Source of the DNA: UBA6168 sp965222975
GTDB taxonomy: Bacteria; Bacteroidota; Bacteroidia; Chitinophagales; Saprospiraceae
Assembly (NCBI GenBank): GCA_965222975.1
Contig: CBDCVJ010000087.1
Coordinates: 620,001 to 684,000 of the forward strand
Direction: 5' to 3'
DNA: 64,000 bases
Positions 44,704-52,577 of this stretch are shown here, in pieces (the stretch's first letter is position 1; each line of letters begins with the position of its first letter). Both the position numbers and the translations under genes were made by a program. The notes under the pieces are model-generated. The model searched no databases. It was not told where the DNA came from and saw only the letters and a list, made by a program, of their open reading frames with translations.

Positions 44704-46569
44704 CTATCGGTCAGCGAGTTCCATCCACCGCATTTCCTTTCCTTCCATTTCAGCTTCCAATTCTTTTAATTCTTTTGAAAGCTTTTCGATATCAGGCACA
44801 GAGATACCCGGTTCGGCGAATGCGGCATGTATTTGTTGCTTGCGGGATTCGAGGGCTTCGATGTCCCGTTCGAGGCGTTTGAGTTCGTTTTTTTCTTTAT
44901 TAGTAAGGCCAGAGGCAGTGCGGATCTGGGGTTCGTTGTTTTTGTTAGATTTGGGTTTTGCCTGTTCTCTTTCATGTCGTTCTTTCTCTTTTTGCATGGC
45001 CCGGTAGTCCATATGACGGCCGTTGAAATCTTTGATTTTACCAGCCCCCTCAAAGACGAACAAATGATCGCATACCTTGTCCAATAGAAAGCGGTCATGC
45101 GTGACAATAAGGACGCAACCGGGGAACTCCATCAGCCATTCTTCCAATATGTTGAGGGTGATCACGTCTAGGTCATTGGTCGGTTCATCGAGGATGAGGA
45201 AGTTGGGGTTTTTCATTAAAACAGACAAGAGGTACAACCGCCGCCGTTCTCCACCACTGAGTTGGGAGATATAGACTTGCTGTTGCTCTCGACTGAAAAG
45301 GAAGCGCTCAAGGAGTTGCTCGGCAGTGATTTTGCGGCCTTTGTCCATTGGTATGTATTCTGCGATGGCCGTGATGTAGTCCAATACCCGTTTATCATTT
45401 TGGAGGTTGATGCCGTCCTGTGAATAGTAGCCGAATACAACCGTTTCCCCCTGTACCACTTTTCCAGTATCAGGGCGCTCTTCACCAATGAGCATGCGGA
45501 TGAATGTGGACTTGCCCACCCCGTTTTTCCCAACCACACCAACCCGTTCTCCTTTTTTGAATTTGTAATGAAAATCTTCCACGATTTTCAAATCGCCATA
45601 CGCCTTGCCGATATAGTGGAGCTCCAAAATCTTGCTGCCGAGCCGCTGCCCTTTGATTTCGATTTGTATCTCATCTTTTTCGACTTTGCGGTTTGCCTTT
45701 TCCTTTATATCATAAAACCTCCCCTGCCTTGCACTCGACTTAGTGGTGCGAGCTTGTGGCATGCGGCGCATCCAATCGAGTTCCTTTTTGTACAGCTTTT
45801 TGGTTTTGTCCAAAACGACGGCCTCGTTCTCTGAGCGGAGTGCCTTTTTTTCCAAAAAGTCAGAATAGCCTCCTGTGTATTTGTAGAGCTGCCCCTGGTC
45901 AAGCTCAAGTATGCTATTGCAGATATTTTCCAAAAAATAGCGGTCGTGCGTGACCATGAACAGTGTAATGTTCTGTTGCGAAAGGTAACCTTCCAACCAT
46001 TCGATCATGTCGAGGTCAAGGTGGTTGGTCGGCTCGTCGAGGATAAGGAACTCAGGTTCTTCAATGAGGAGTTTGGCCAATGCAAGGCGTTTTTTTTGCC
46101 CCCCAGAGAGGGTCGCAATGGATTGTTCCAAGTCGGTAATATTGAACTTGAACAAAATCTCCTTGGCTTTTGACTCAAAGTCCCATGCCTTGAGGTCGTC
46201 CATGCGGGAAAGGGCATCCTGCATTTCCTTTTCCCGATCTGGGTGGAGCAGTGCCCTTTCATAACTTTTCACCACTTTCACTATTTCCAAATCACTATCA
46301 AAAATGGCTTCCAATGCATTATGCTTTTCGTAAAACTCTGGCTCTTGCTGCAAGAAGCCTATACGGATGTCTTTGCGGAAAAGTACCTTGCTCGTCGCCC
46401 CTTCACTTGGCTCGATACCTGCAATCACTTTCATCAAAGTTGTTTTGCCACTGCCGTTTTTGGCAATCAGCGCCACTTTTTCCCCTTTATTGATCATGAG
46501 GGAAACATCTTTAAACAACACCTTTTCTCCATAACTGCGGGAGACATTTTCGAGGGTCAGGTAATTCAC
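44704..46569 (-). CDS. ABC-F family ATPase (Uup-like)
   Basis: 621 residues, two ABC ATPase domains in one chain and no membrane segments. Domain 1: Walker A AKNGSGKTT (36-44), signature TLSGGQKKRLALAKLL, Walker B LILDEPTNHLD. A charged linker follows. Domain 2: Walker A GKNGVGKST, signature QLSGGERRRLYLLS, Walker B LILDEPTNDLD. The C-terminal coiled coil (about 550-615, LKRLERDIEALESRKQQ) is typical of Uup. ABC-F proteins act at the ribosome, in translation quality or resolving stalled complexes. It is transcribed alone. Confidence 0.9.
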   Translation of the reverse strand: MNYLTLENVSRSYGEKVLFKDVSLMINKGEKVALIAKNGSGKTTLMKVIAGIEPSEGATSKVLFRKDIRIGFLQQEPEFYEKHNALEAIFDSDLEIVKVVKSYERALLHPDREKEMQDALSRMDDLKAWDFESKAKEILFKFNITDLEQSIATLSGGQKKRLALAKLLIEEPEFLILDEPTNHLDLDMIEWLEGYLSQQNITLFMVTHDRYFLENICNSILELDQGQLYKYTGGYSDFLEKKALRSENEAVVLDKTKKLYKKELDWMRRMPQARTTKSSARQGRFYDIKEKANRKVEKDEIQIEIKGQRLGSKILELHYIGKAYGDLKIVEDFHYKFKKGERVGVVGKNGVGKSTFIRMLIGEERPDTGKVVQGETVVFGYYSQDGINLQNDKRVLDYITAIAEYIPMDKGRKITAEQLLERFLFSREQQQVYISQLSGGERRRLYLLSVLMKNPNFLILDEPTNDLDVITLNILEEWLMEFPGCVLIVTHDRFLLDKVCDHLFVFEGAGKIKDFNGRHMDYRAMQKEKERHEREQAKPKSNKNNEPQIRTASGLTNKEKNELKRLERDIEALESRKQQIHAAFAEPGISVPDIEKLSKELKELEAEMEGKEMRWMELADR

Positions 46570-46637
46570 TTTAAGTAGGAATTGGGAAATTAGAAAATTG
46601 AAAAATTAGAAATCGGGCTGATTTCTTCAAGCGGCTG

Positions 46638-46645
46638 CAAATGTA
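46638..46645 (-). promoter_or_regulatory. Candidate -7 box for the ABC-F gene
   Basis: On the minus strand TACATTTGCAGCCGCTT, whose first 8 bases match TAnnTTTG. The same TACATTTGCAGCCGCTT string is present in the tRNA-array promoter at 48.3 kb. No TTG at -33 here. Confidence 0.4.
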
Positions 46646-46843
46646 AGTTTTTCATAGAAGGCTTTGACCGGGTGTATTAAAATTCAAAAACCTGACTTAT
46701 AGAAAAATATGATTAGGTCTCAATTGCCAATTGGCAATATCTTAGGCTTACAATTTCTCCAAAATAACTTTTCTTTCGGATTAATTATACACGCTTACTT
46801 TTTCAAGGCCCGTTCTTTTTTGGCGGGTCTTCTTATTTAATAA

Positions 46844-47019
46844 TTCATTACCGTACACTTTTTGTTTCAAAGCCGTTTTCAGGCCAAACAGAGAAGAACC
46901 TGAAGAGGGGGGGGTAATTTTTTTTGCAAAAAAAATTAAAAAAAACACCTCCCTCTCTGATCTGATCTTTCTTTCAGGCATGAAAAGCGGACATTTTTCA
47001 AAACGTGCGCAGTAATCAA
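46844..47019. mobile_element. MITE family A, diverged copy in opposite orientation
   Basis: Left end TTCATTACCGTACACTTTTT differs at one base from the family end; the inner part shows CCGTTTTCAGGCC, a hairpin core GAGGGGGGGGT ... CACCTCCCTCTC, and TCTTTCAGGCATGAAAA. The right end AAAACGTGCGCAGTAATCAA is degenerate (about 13 of 20). No clear target duplication, so an old copy. Confidence 0.7.
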
Positions 47020-47238
47020 TAAAACAAATTGTTCATTATTTTGCGATTTTAATCAAAACAATTTGTTTTATTTGTCAAAACATTTTATTTTTGCTCATGT
47101 AATAAGTTTGAATCAACACCTGCCCTTACTGCTCATTTTTTAAAAAAATGTTTTGGTCTTCTCTTGTAGCCATTGGTTAGCCCCCCAGCCGACTGAAGAC
47201 TGTCATCTGTGGACTCAAAGCTGAAACTAAGTTGTACT

Positions 47239-47385
47239 ATGAAAAATTTTGATTTAAAAAACCGGTTCATCTTGAAATTATGGAAACTCCAACTGATGGT
47301 AGAAGGGTACTCAGAAAAATTGATCTTGGGTGTGGTCATCGCTTCGCTAATCTGCTTGGCAGTTATCATGCTATGGCCAAAATGA
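47239..47385 (+). CDS. Possible 48-residue single-helix membrane peptide
   Basis: ATG at 47239, stop TGA at 47383. The product starts MKNFDLKNRF, is amphipathic and basic, then has a hydrophobic helix LILGVVIASLICLAVIML and ends WPK. Such one-helix peptides exist in many bacteria, but no promoter or relative supports this one. It lies between the MITE relic and the tRNA-like array. Confidence 0.35.
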   Translation: MKNFDLKNRFILKLWKLQLMVEGYSEKLILGVVIASLICLAVIMLWPK

Positions 47386-47455
47386 AATAAGGGGATCTGG
47401 CAGAGAGGTGAAATTGTGGTCGTAGGCACAGAGCATTTTAAGGGATTTGAATGGG

Positions 47456-47532
47456 TGGGCAATGAAGGATTCGAACCTCCGACCCTCCCGACGTTAAGTC
47501 GGGATGCTCTGAACCAATTGAGCTAATTGCCA
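47456..47532 (-). tRNA. tRNA-like copy 1 (long anticodon arm, TTAAC loop)
   Basis: 77 bases. D arm GCTCAATTGGTTCAGAGC, T arm GGAGGTTCGAATCCTTC and acceptor ATTGCCCA are as in tRNA-Val. The anticodon arm is TCCCGACTTAACGTCGGGA, 19 instead of 17 bases, forming up to a 7-bp stem with a five-base loop or a 5-bp stem with a nine-base loop. The 5' end is T instead of G, breaking the first acceptor pair. It probably does not decode. Confidence 0.45.
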
Positions 47533-47591
47533 TTCGTTTATCAAACGAAAAAATCCTTTGCACTTGATGTAGCGCAAAGGGTTTGAACGGG

Positions 47592-47668
47592 TGGGCAATG
47601 AAGGATTCGAACCTCCGACCCTCCCGACGTTAAGTCGGGATGCTCTGAACCAATTGAGCTAATTGCCA
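47592..47668 (-). tRNA. tRNA-like copy 2 (TTAAC loop)
   Basis: Same as copy 1 throughout, including the 19-base anticodon arm of the TTAAC class and the T1 mismatch. Confidence 0.45.
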
Positions 47669-47727
47669 TTCGTTTATCAAACGAAAAAATCCTTTGCACT
47701 TGATGTAGCGCAAAGGGTTTGAACGGG

Positions 47728-47804
47728 TGGGCAATGAAGGATTCGAACCTCCGACCCTCCCGATGCGAGATCGGGATGCTCTGAACCAATTGAGCTAATT
47801 GCCA
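47728..47804 (-). tRNA. tRNA-like copy 3 (CTCGC loop)
   Basis: As copy 1 but with anticodon arm TCCCGATCTCGCATCGGGA: the loop is CTCGC and the closing pair is T-A instead of C-G. Confidence 0.45.
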
Positions 47805-47863
47805 TTCGTTTATCAAACGAAAAAATCCTTTGCACTTGATGTAGCGCAAAGGATTTGAACGGG

Positions 47864-47940
47864 TGGGCAATGAAGGATTCGAACCTCCGACCCTCCCGAT
47901 GCGAGATCGGGATGCTCTGAACCAATTGAGCTAATTGCCA
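47864..47940 (-). tRNA. tRNA-like copy 4 (CTCGC loop)
   Basis: Identical in structure to copy 3. Confidence 0.45.
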
Positions 47941-47999
47941 TTCGTTTATCAAACGAAAAAATCCTTTGCACTTGATGTAGCGCAAAGGATTTGAACGGG

Positions 48000-48076
48000 T
48001 GGGCAATGAAGGATTCGAACCTCCGACCCTCCCGATGCGAGATCGGGATGCTCTGAACCAATTGAGCTAATTGCCA
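48000..48076 (-). tRNA. tRNA-like copy 5 (CTCGC loop)
   Basis: Identical in structure to copy 3; the copy nearest to tRNA-Val. Confidence 0.45.
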
Positions 48077-48135
48077 TTCGTTTATCAAACGAAAAAATCC
48101 TTTGCACTTGATGTAGCGCAAAGGATTTGAACGGG

Positions 48136-48210
48136 TGGGCAATGAAGGATTCGAACCTCCGACCCCCTCGGTGTAAACGAGGTGCTCTGAACCAACTGAG
48201 CTAATTGCCC
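48136..48210 (-). tRNA. tRNA-Val (anticodon UAC)
   Basis: A normal tRNA of 75 bases with discriminator A: acceptor GGGCAAT / ATTGCCC, D arm GCTCAGTTGGTTCAGAGC, anticodon arm CCTCG-TTTACAC-CGAGG giving anticodon TAC, variable GGGTC, T arm GGAGGTTCGAATCCTTC. CCA is not encoded. It decodes GUA and other valine codons. It is the parent of the downstream tandem array. Confidence 0.92.
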
Positions 48211-48219
48211 CTTATTTTT

Positions 48220-48295
48220 TTGCAATACAGCACTTGAACGTTCGACCTTCCCGATGCGAGATCGGGATGCTCTGAACCAACTGAGCTAATTGCCC
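48220..48295 (-). pseudogene. tRNA-like relic upstream of tRNA-Val
   Basis: 5' half GGGCAATTAGCTCAGTTGG and D arm as in tRNA-Val, with the same 19-base anticodon arm TCCCGATCTCGCATCGGGA as copies 3-5. The T arm (GAACGTTCAAGTGCTGT) does not pair and the acceptor 3' side reads ATTGCAA. It may be the donor of the odd anticodon arm. Confidence 0.5.
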
Positions 48296-48326
48296 TATAA
48301 AAACCGCCTTTCTTTAAAAGCGGCTG

Positions 48327-48357
48327 CAAATGTATATACATCTCTTCTCTATGTCAA
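48327..48357 (-). promoter_or_regulatory. Promoter of the tRNA/tRNA-like array
   Basis: On the minus strand TTG, 20 bases, then TACATTTG: an exact match to the Bacteroidota form TTG-N19/20-TAnnTTTG. It lies 32 bases before the first tRNA-like sequence. The leader has a small hairpin CCGCTTTTAAAGAAAGGCGG. No other promoter is seen in the array spacers. Confidence 0.7.
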
Positions 48358-48477
48358 CCCTTCCCGAAAAAAAATCGAAAAAAAATTTAATGCGTCCCAA
48401 ACAAAAGATCGGGGTCGTTTGCTTTATCTTTAATGTTTCTTTTTAACAAGAACAGTAGGACAAATAGTTTCATAGAT

Positions 48478-50484
48478 ATGCAAAAGATATTAAAGAAGAT
48501 CATCATTGGTTTGGGCATCGTTTTGTTGGTACTGGTTTTGGCTGCGGTGGTCATTGCTGGGTTCTTTCAAGAAGCAGTTGGAAAAAGGCTGATTTCTGAA
48601 ATCAACAAACAATTGACAACTGAATTGACGGTTGGAGATTTTGACCTTTCCCTGTTGCGGGATTTTCCCAATGCAACAGCCAGTTTACACGATGTGGTGG
48701 TAACGGGTCAGTTCGGCGAAGGGTTGCTGGAAGCAAAGGACATGGCCTTTCACTTTCGGTTGTTGAGCCTGTTTGGGGATCAGGTGAAAGTGCATTCCGT
48801 GAAAGTCAGCGACGGGGCACTGAACGTGCATATTGATAAACGGGAAAAAAACAACTACGACATTTTCAAACCTTCCACAACGGAGTCGGAAAGCAACTTC
48901 AGTATTTCCCTCAAAAAAGCCGAACTCGAAAATATCGAACTTGCCTACCGGGACGACAAACTGAAACAAGAAATGCTTATGCGGGTGAATGATGCCAATT
49001 TTTCAGGAGAACTGTCCAGTAAAAAATACAACCTTGTCAGTACAGCCCAATTGGCTTCCAACTTCATTGACCTCAACGGTATCCGATATTTTGCAGGAAA
49101 AAAATGGGGCTACGATGCCAATATTTATGTGGATCTAGAGCAAGGGCAATTCGATTTCAGAAAAGTAAAAGTCTTGGTGGAAGAAAATTCCTTTAGCTTG
49201 ATCGGGAATATTAAAAAAGAAAAAGGCTATTCCTATTTCGACCTCGTGGCTACTACCGATGATGCAGATTTGTCTTCGGTGATCGCACTGTTGCCGGATC
49301 AACAACTCGAATTGTTGGGGGGCTTTTCCAGTCAGGGCAAGCTGCATTTTTCAATGGATATTTTGGGAAAATTAAGCCCAACTGAAAGCCCTGCAACGGA
49401 AGCGACTCTCAGCCTCAAAAATGGCAAGCTGGTCCATCCTTATTTAAAAGAACCGTTTAAAGATGTATCCTTTGAAGCGACCTTCACCAATGGCGAAGGC
49501 AATTCCATGCGAACATCTTCTTTTGAAATCAAGGACTTCAAAGGCTACCTCCACCGGGAGCTGATGACCATGCACCTGAAAGTGGAAGAACTTGACGACC
49601 CCTTCATTGATTTTCAAATGGATGGTGCCTTGCCGATGGCCTATATCTATGATTTTTTTGAACACCCTGGCATAACAGGCGGCGATGGGGACATTGAGAT
49701 AAATAACCTTGATATTGCCGGTTTGTACCGGGACATGACTTCTATCCAAAATATTGCAGAAGTAGAAATGAGCGGTTCGCTGGATTTTGACGACGCCTCT
49801 TTAAAAATAAATGGCGAGAAAATTACCGTTGATAAGGGCAAACTTATTTTTAAAAACAACCTCCTCTCACTTCAAGATGTAGAGATAGAGGGAGCGGGCA
49901 ATGACATCCAGTTTAAAGGCAATGCTTGGAATTTATTGCCTGTATTGTTTGCCGACTCTTTAAATACCAAAAACGCCAAACTGCAATTTTCCGGTGAACT
50001 ATATGCCCCTCGTCTTGACCTTTTAGCCTTACGGGAAATGGCCGATGTGCCCGTGACAGAATATTCCGAAAAAGGTGTACAAGTAATTGATTCTTTGCAC
50101 ACCCAAAAATATATCAAGCGGGAACGAATAACTGATTTGCTGCAAGGCAATTTCGTGGCGAAGGTGGATGAATTTTCCTATAATAAAATAAAAGGAAAAA
50201 AATTCTCCGGTAAATTATTTTTTGAAAATTCGGAAATGCAAGTATTGGGAAATGCTGAAGGGATGGATGGTCAGTTTGCGCTTGACGGCACTATATTTTT
50301 TGAAAAAGAACCGCACTTAAAAGTAAAAATGCGTGGGGATAAAATAGACGTAAAAAAAATTCTTTTACCAAACCGAAAATGCAGGCCAAGATTTTGTGCG
50401 GCACGAACACCTCCAAGGTACGATGAATACAAAAATGCTCATTCACGCCTATTGGGATTCAACAGGCTATTTCAATTCAGATAA
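48478..50484 (+). CDS. AsmA-like protein, N-terminal part (frameshifted)
   Basis: 668 residues from ATG 48478. One N-terminal transmembrane helix (IIIGLGIVLLVLVLAAVVIA) is followed by a long beta-rich periplasmic domain of the AsmA family, starting with ISEINKQLTTELTVGDFDLSLLRDFPNATA. AsmA-like proteins bridge the inner and outer membranes and are linked to lipid transport. The frame goes wrong after DVKKI near 50360: the true continuation (YQTENAGQDFVRHEHLQGT) is in the next frame. Deleting one A of the A8 run at 50352-50359 gives DVKKFFYQTENAGQDF and rejoins the downstream part. Confidence 0.85.
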   Translation: MQKILKKIIIGLGIVLLVLVLAAVVIAGFFQEAVGKRLISEINKQLTTELTVGDFDLSLLRDFPNATASLHDVVVTGQFGEGLLEAKDMAFHFRLLSLFGDQVKVHSVKVSDGALNVHIDKREKNNYDIFKPSTTESESNFSISLKKAELENIELAYRDDKLKQEMLMRVNDANFSGELSSKKYNLVSTAQLASNFIDLNGIRYFAGKKWGYDANIYVDLEQGQFDFRKVKVLVEENSFSLIGNIKKEKGYSYFDLVATTDDADLSSVIALLPDQQLELLGGFSSQGKLHFSMDILGKLSPTESPATEATLSLKNGKLVHPYLKEPFKDVSFEATFTNGEGNSMRTSSFEIKDFKGYLHRELMTMHLKVEELDDPFIDFQMDGALPMAYIYDFFEHPGITGGDGDIEINNLDIAGLYRDMTSIQNIAEVEMSGSLDFDDASLKINGEKITVDKGKLIFKNNLLSLQDVEIEGAGNDIQFKGNAWNLLPVLFADSLNTKNAKLQFSGELYAPRLDLLALREMADVPVTEYSEKGVQVIDSLHTQKYIKRERITDLLQGNFVAKVDEFSYNKIKGKKFSGKLFFENSEMQVLGNAEGMDGQFALDGTIFFEKEPHLKVKMRGDKIDVKKILLPNRKCRPRFCAARTPPRYDEYKNAHSRLLGFNRLFQFR

Positions 50485-51052
50485 ATTGCATGTCTGGGCG
50501 GGACTCGGAATCCATGATGGAGAATTAAAAAATTTTGAAATATTGGAAGAATTTTCTTCTTATGCAAAAGTAAAAGACCTGCGCCACGTCCGTTTTGTGG
50601 ACATGCAAAATTGGCTGGAAATAAAAGACGGTAAATTTTATCTCCCCGTTATGTTTATCCAAAACAATGCGATGAACATGTCCATCTGTGGCGAACAGAC
50701 CTTTGATGATAAAATAGATTATAGCATCAAAGTAAATGCCGGGCAAGTGCTGGCCAATAAATTCAAATCCGGCTCCAACCAAAAACCGATCAAGGCAAAA
50801 AAAGACGGTTTTTTTAATTTATATTTCAACGTATATGGAACACTTGAAAATTATAAATACGAAACCAATAAAAGTAAGGTGAAAAACATGTTCGCCGAGA
50901 GTGAAAAAAGAAAAAGGCAAATACGTGCCGCATTAATTAAGGAGTTTGGCGCTCCATTAAATATGCTCCGTGAGCCTGTGGAATGGCAGGATGTAGGAGA
51001 AGTAGCGAAATGGGAAAACGATGATGATGTAGAGTATATTGATGGATTTTAA
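50396..51052 (+). CDS. AsmA-like protein, C-terminal part (after frameshift)
   Basis: 218 residues in the +1 frame, the C-terminal AsmA region (LHVWAGLGIHDGELKNFEIL, KVKDLRHVRFVDMQNWLEI, then an acidic tail ending DDDVEYIDGF). Family resemblance extends upstream of the first ATG to about 50362, showing that it is one gene with the preceding frame. The cause is an A8 homopolymer: a real mutation, phase variation, slippage during expression, or a sequencing error. Confidence 0.8.
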   Translation: MRHEHLQGTMNTKMLIHAYWDSTGYFNSDKLHVWAGLGIHDGELKNFEILEEFSSYAKVKDLRHVRFVDMQNWLEIKDGKFYLPVMFIQNNAMNMSICGEQTFDDKIDYSIKVNAGQVLANKFKSGSNQKPIKAKKDGFFNLYFNVYGTLENYKYETNKSKVKNMFAESEKRKRQIRAALIKEFGAPLNMLREPVEWQDVGEVAKWENDDDVEYIDGF

Positions 51053-51277
51053 TTTTTTTTTTGGGTAATGTATTTTATTCATCGCAACTTGAATTAATTA
51101 AAATAAAATGGCGTTCAAAAATAACCAAACAGCCAATGTGACCTAGGCGGTTTTTATCTTCCTTTTTTCACCCCTTCCTTCCCTTCTTGTTATTTTGTCT
51201 TCACCGTATTTTTATTAAAAACTCAAATGTGTCCACTTTGGGAAATATATTTTGTAGTGATTATTTCGGATGATTTT

Positions 51278-52577
51278 TATTCTACTGAGCAACAATTTTT
51301 TCTAATATGATCCTTTCCAAAAGTTGGAAAGGAAATGGCATAAAAAAGGCGAAAAAATCAGGTCACCAAACCATTTTTTCGCCATGATCGAATTTGAAAA
51401 TTCCAAGCATTTGCAATCGCAAATACCTGTTATCACAGAGAAAAAACTAAGCCAGTTGTTATTGGTCAGCACCTGCATTTTGGCAGCCCAAACTACCAAT
51501 TTAAAGTGCTGCGGCCAAGCGGATGGGCAAAGTTTTGGACAAAAAGCTCAAAAATTCAACTGCCTATGACCGCTTGAAACGCTTTTTTCAATCAGGAAAA
51601 ACCACAGGTGTCTTCCGGTTTGTTTGTGTTCTGGCCATCATACCTTTTGTCAAAGCCCCGGTTGTTACCTGCTTTTGGACCGAACCAATTGGAAATACGG
51701 AAAAACACATATCAACCTGTTGGTCATCGGCCTTTTGTACCGTGACGTTTTCATCCCCTTGGCCTGGGTTGACCTGGGGCACGCAGGAAACAGCAGTTGC
51801 AGACAACGCTTGGATTTATTGGACAGGTTAATCGATATATGGCCTTTGTCCGATGCCCCCATGCCACAGCTTTATATTGCGGGAGACCGTGAATTCATTG
51901 GCTTTGATTGGTTTAAGGGCCTGGAAATGCGGGGCGTTCGATTTGTCATGCGCATCCGTGCCAATTTTAAAATTGAACTTTGGCACAAAGGCAGGATCAG
52001 GGACAGGAAGTTGGGGCTGAAAGTTATCCGGCGGTATTTGTGTGCCTCCTGTAAAAGCTATGTCGAAGCGGTTTTGATGTCGGAACTGACCGTTAAACTG
52101 ACTGCTTTTGACAACGATTCCTCCAGGGGCAAGGCCGATCATATTTTTGTAATGACCAACATGGACAATATGGTGGAAGCCTCGAAATTCTATTGAAAAA
52201 GATACAAAATCGAAATCTGCTTTAAGCACCTGAAAAAGAGCGGCTGCGATTGGAGGAACTAGCTGTACAGGGTCAGCATAAAATTGATCTGATGTTTGCG
52301 GTATTGACTGTCATTTACGTAATGCCGTTCAAAAAGGCATCGTTCATTTTGAACAGGTTGAGCCGCAGGAAATGAGAATTTTTTATGACCCAATGCCTTT
52401 TATAGCCCCTGCCAAATCCGTCTTTATGCAAGGTTTTGAAAATTTATTGGCGGAAGTCTTCTCGTTTGAAGAATTTATTGGGGTAATCAATCAGCTGTTA
52501 ACTTGGAAGGCTAAGCCACAAAACCCTCTGTATCAACATTTTTACACTTTAGAAAAAAATTGTTGCTCAGTAGAATA
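51278..52577. mobile_element. IS4-family insertion sequence, decayed, 1300 bp
   Basis: Terminal inverted repeats TATTCTACTGAGCAACAATT (51278 on) and its reverse AATTGTTGCTCAGTAGAATA (ending 52577), extending about 28 bases with one gap. A perfect 9-bp target duplication GATGATTTT lies at 51269-51277 and 52578-52586. It carries one transposase gene on the plus strand, broken by several frameshifts. Confidence 0.9.
51324..52560 (+). pseudogene. IS4-family transposase, frameshifted
   Basis: DDE transposase relic in at least three frames. The N-terminal part is in 51324-51520, then 51523 on (LKNSTAYDRLKRFFQSGKTT), then 51670-52194 with LLLDRTNWKYGKTHINLLV (first D) and YIAGDREFIGFDWF (second D). 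After a stop at 52194 the YREK-type motif RYKIEICFKHLKK (catalytic E) follows, with further stops. Shifts lie near 51520 and 51670. It cannot make an active enzyme. Confidence 0.88.

Larger units (their letters stand above)
47456..48210 (-). repeat. 136-bp tandem array of tRNA-like units
   Basis: Six units on the minus strand, starts at 136-base steps (47456, 47592, 47728, 47864, 48000, 48136): five tRNA-like copies plus tRNA-Val. Each 59-base spacer holds a hairpin with stem ATCCTTTGC / GCAAAGGAT followed by a T-run (terminator-like in the minus direction) and a second hairpin TTCGTTTGATAAACGAA directly before the next copy. Spacer and copy sequences are almost identical. Confidence 0.9.

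Noticed and set aside
47541..48142. Three overlapping minus-strand frames of 109 codons with near-identical products over the tRNA array
   Set aside because: They run through tRNA-like repeats in step with the 136-bp period and start at TTG; they are an effect of the repeated RNA sequence, not proteins.
47456..48210. The regular array as a CRISPR
   Set aside because: The 136-bp unit is nearly identical throughout, with no unique spacers, and the unit is a tRNA-like sequence plus terminator.
50352..50484. Programmed ribosomal frameshifting in the AsmA-like gene
   Set aside because: No downstream pseudoknot or stimulatory element was seen; mutation, slippage or a sequencing error explains it more simply.
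51828..52229. 133-codon minus-strand frame inside the IS element
   Set aside because: The other strand carries the recognisable DDE transposase motifs.
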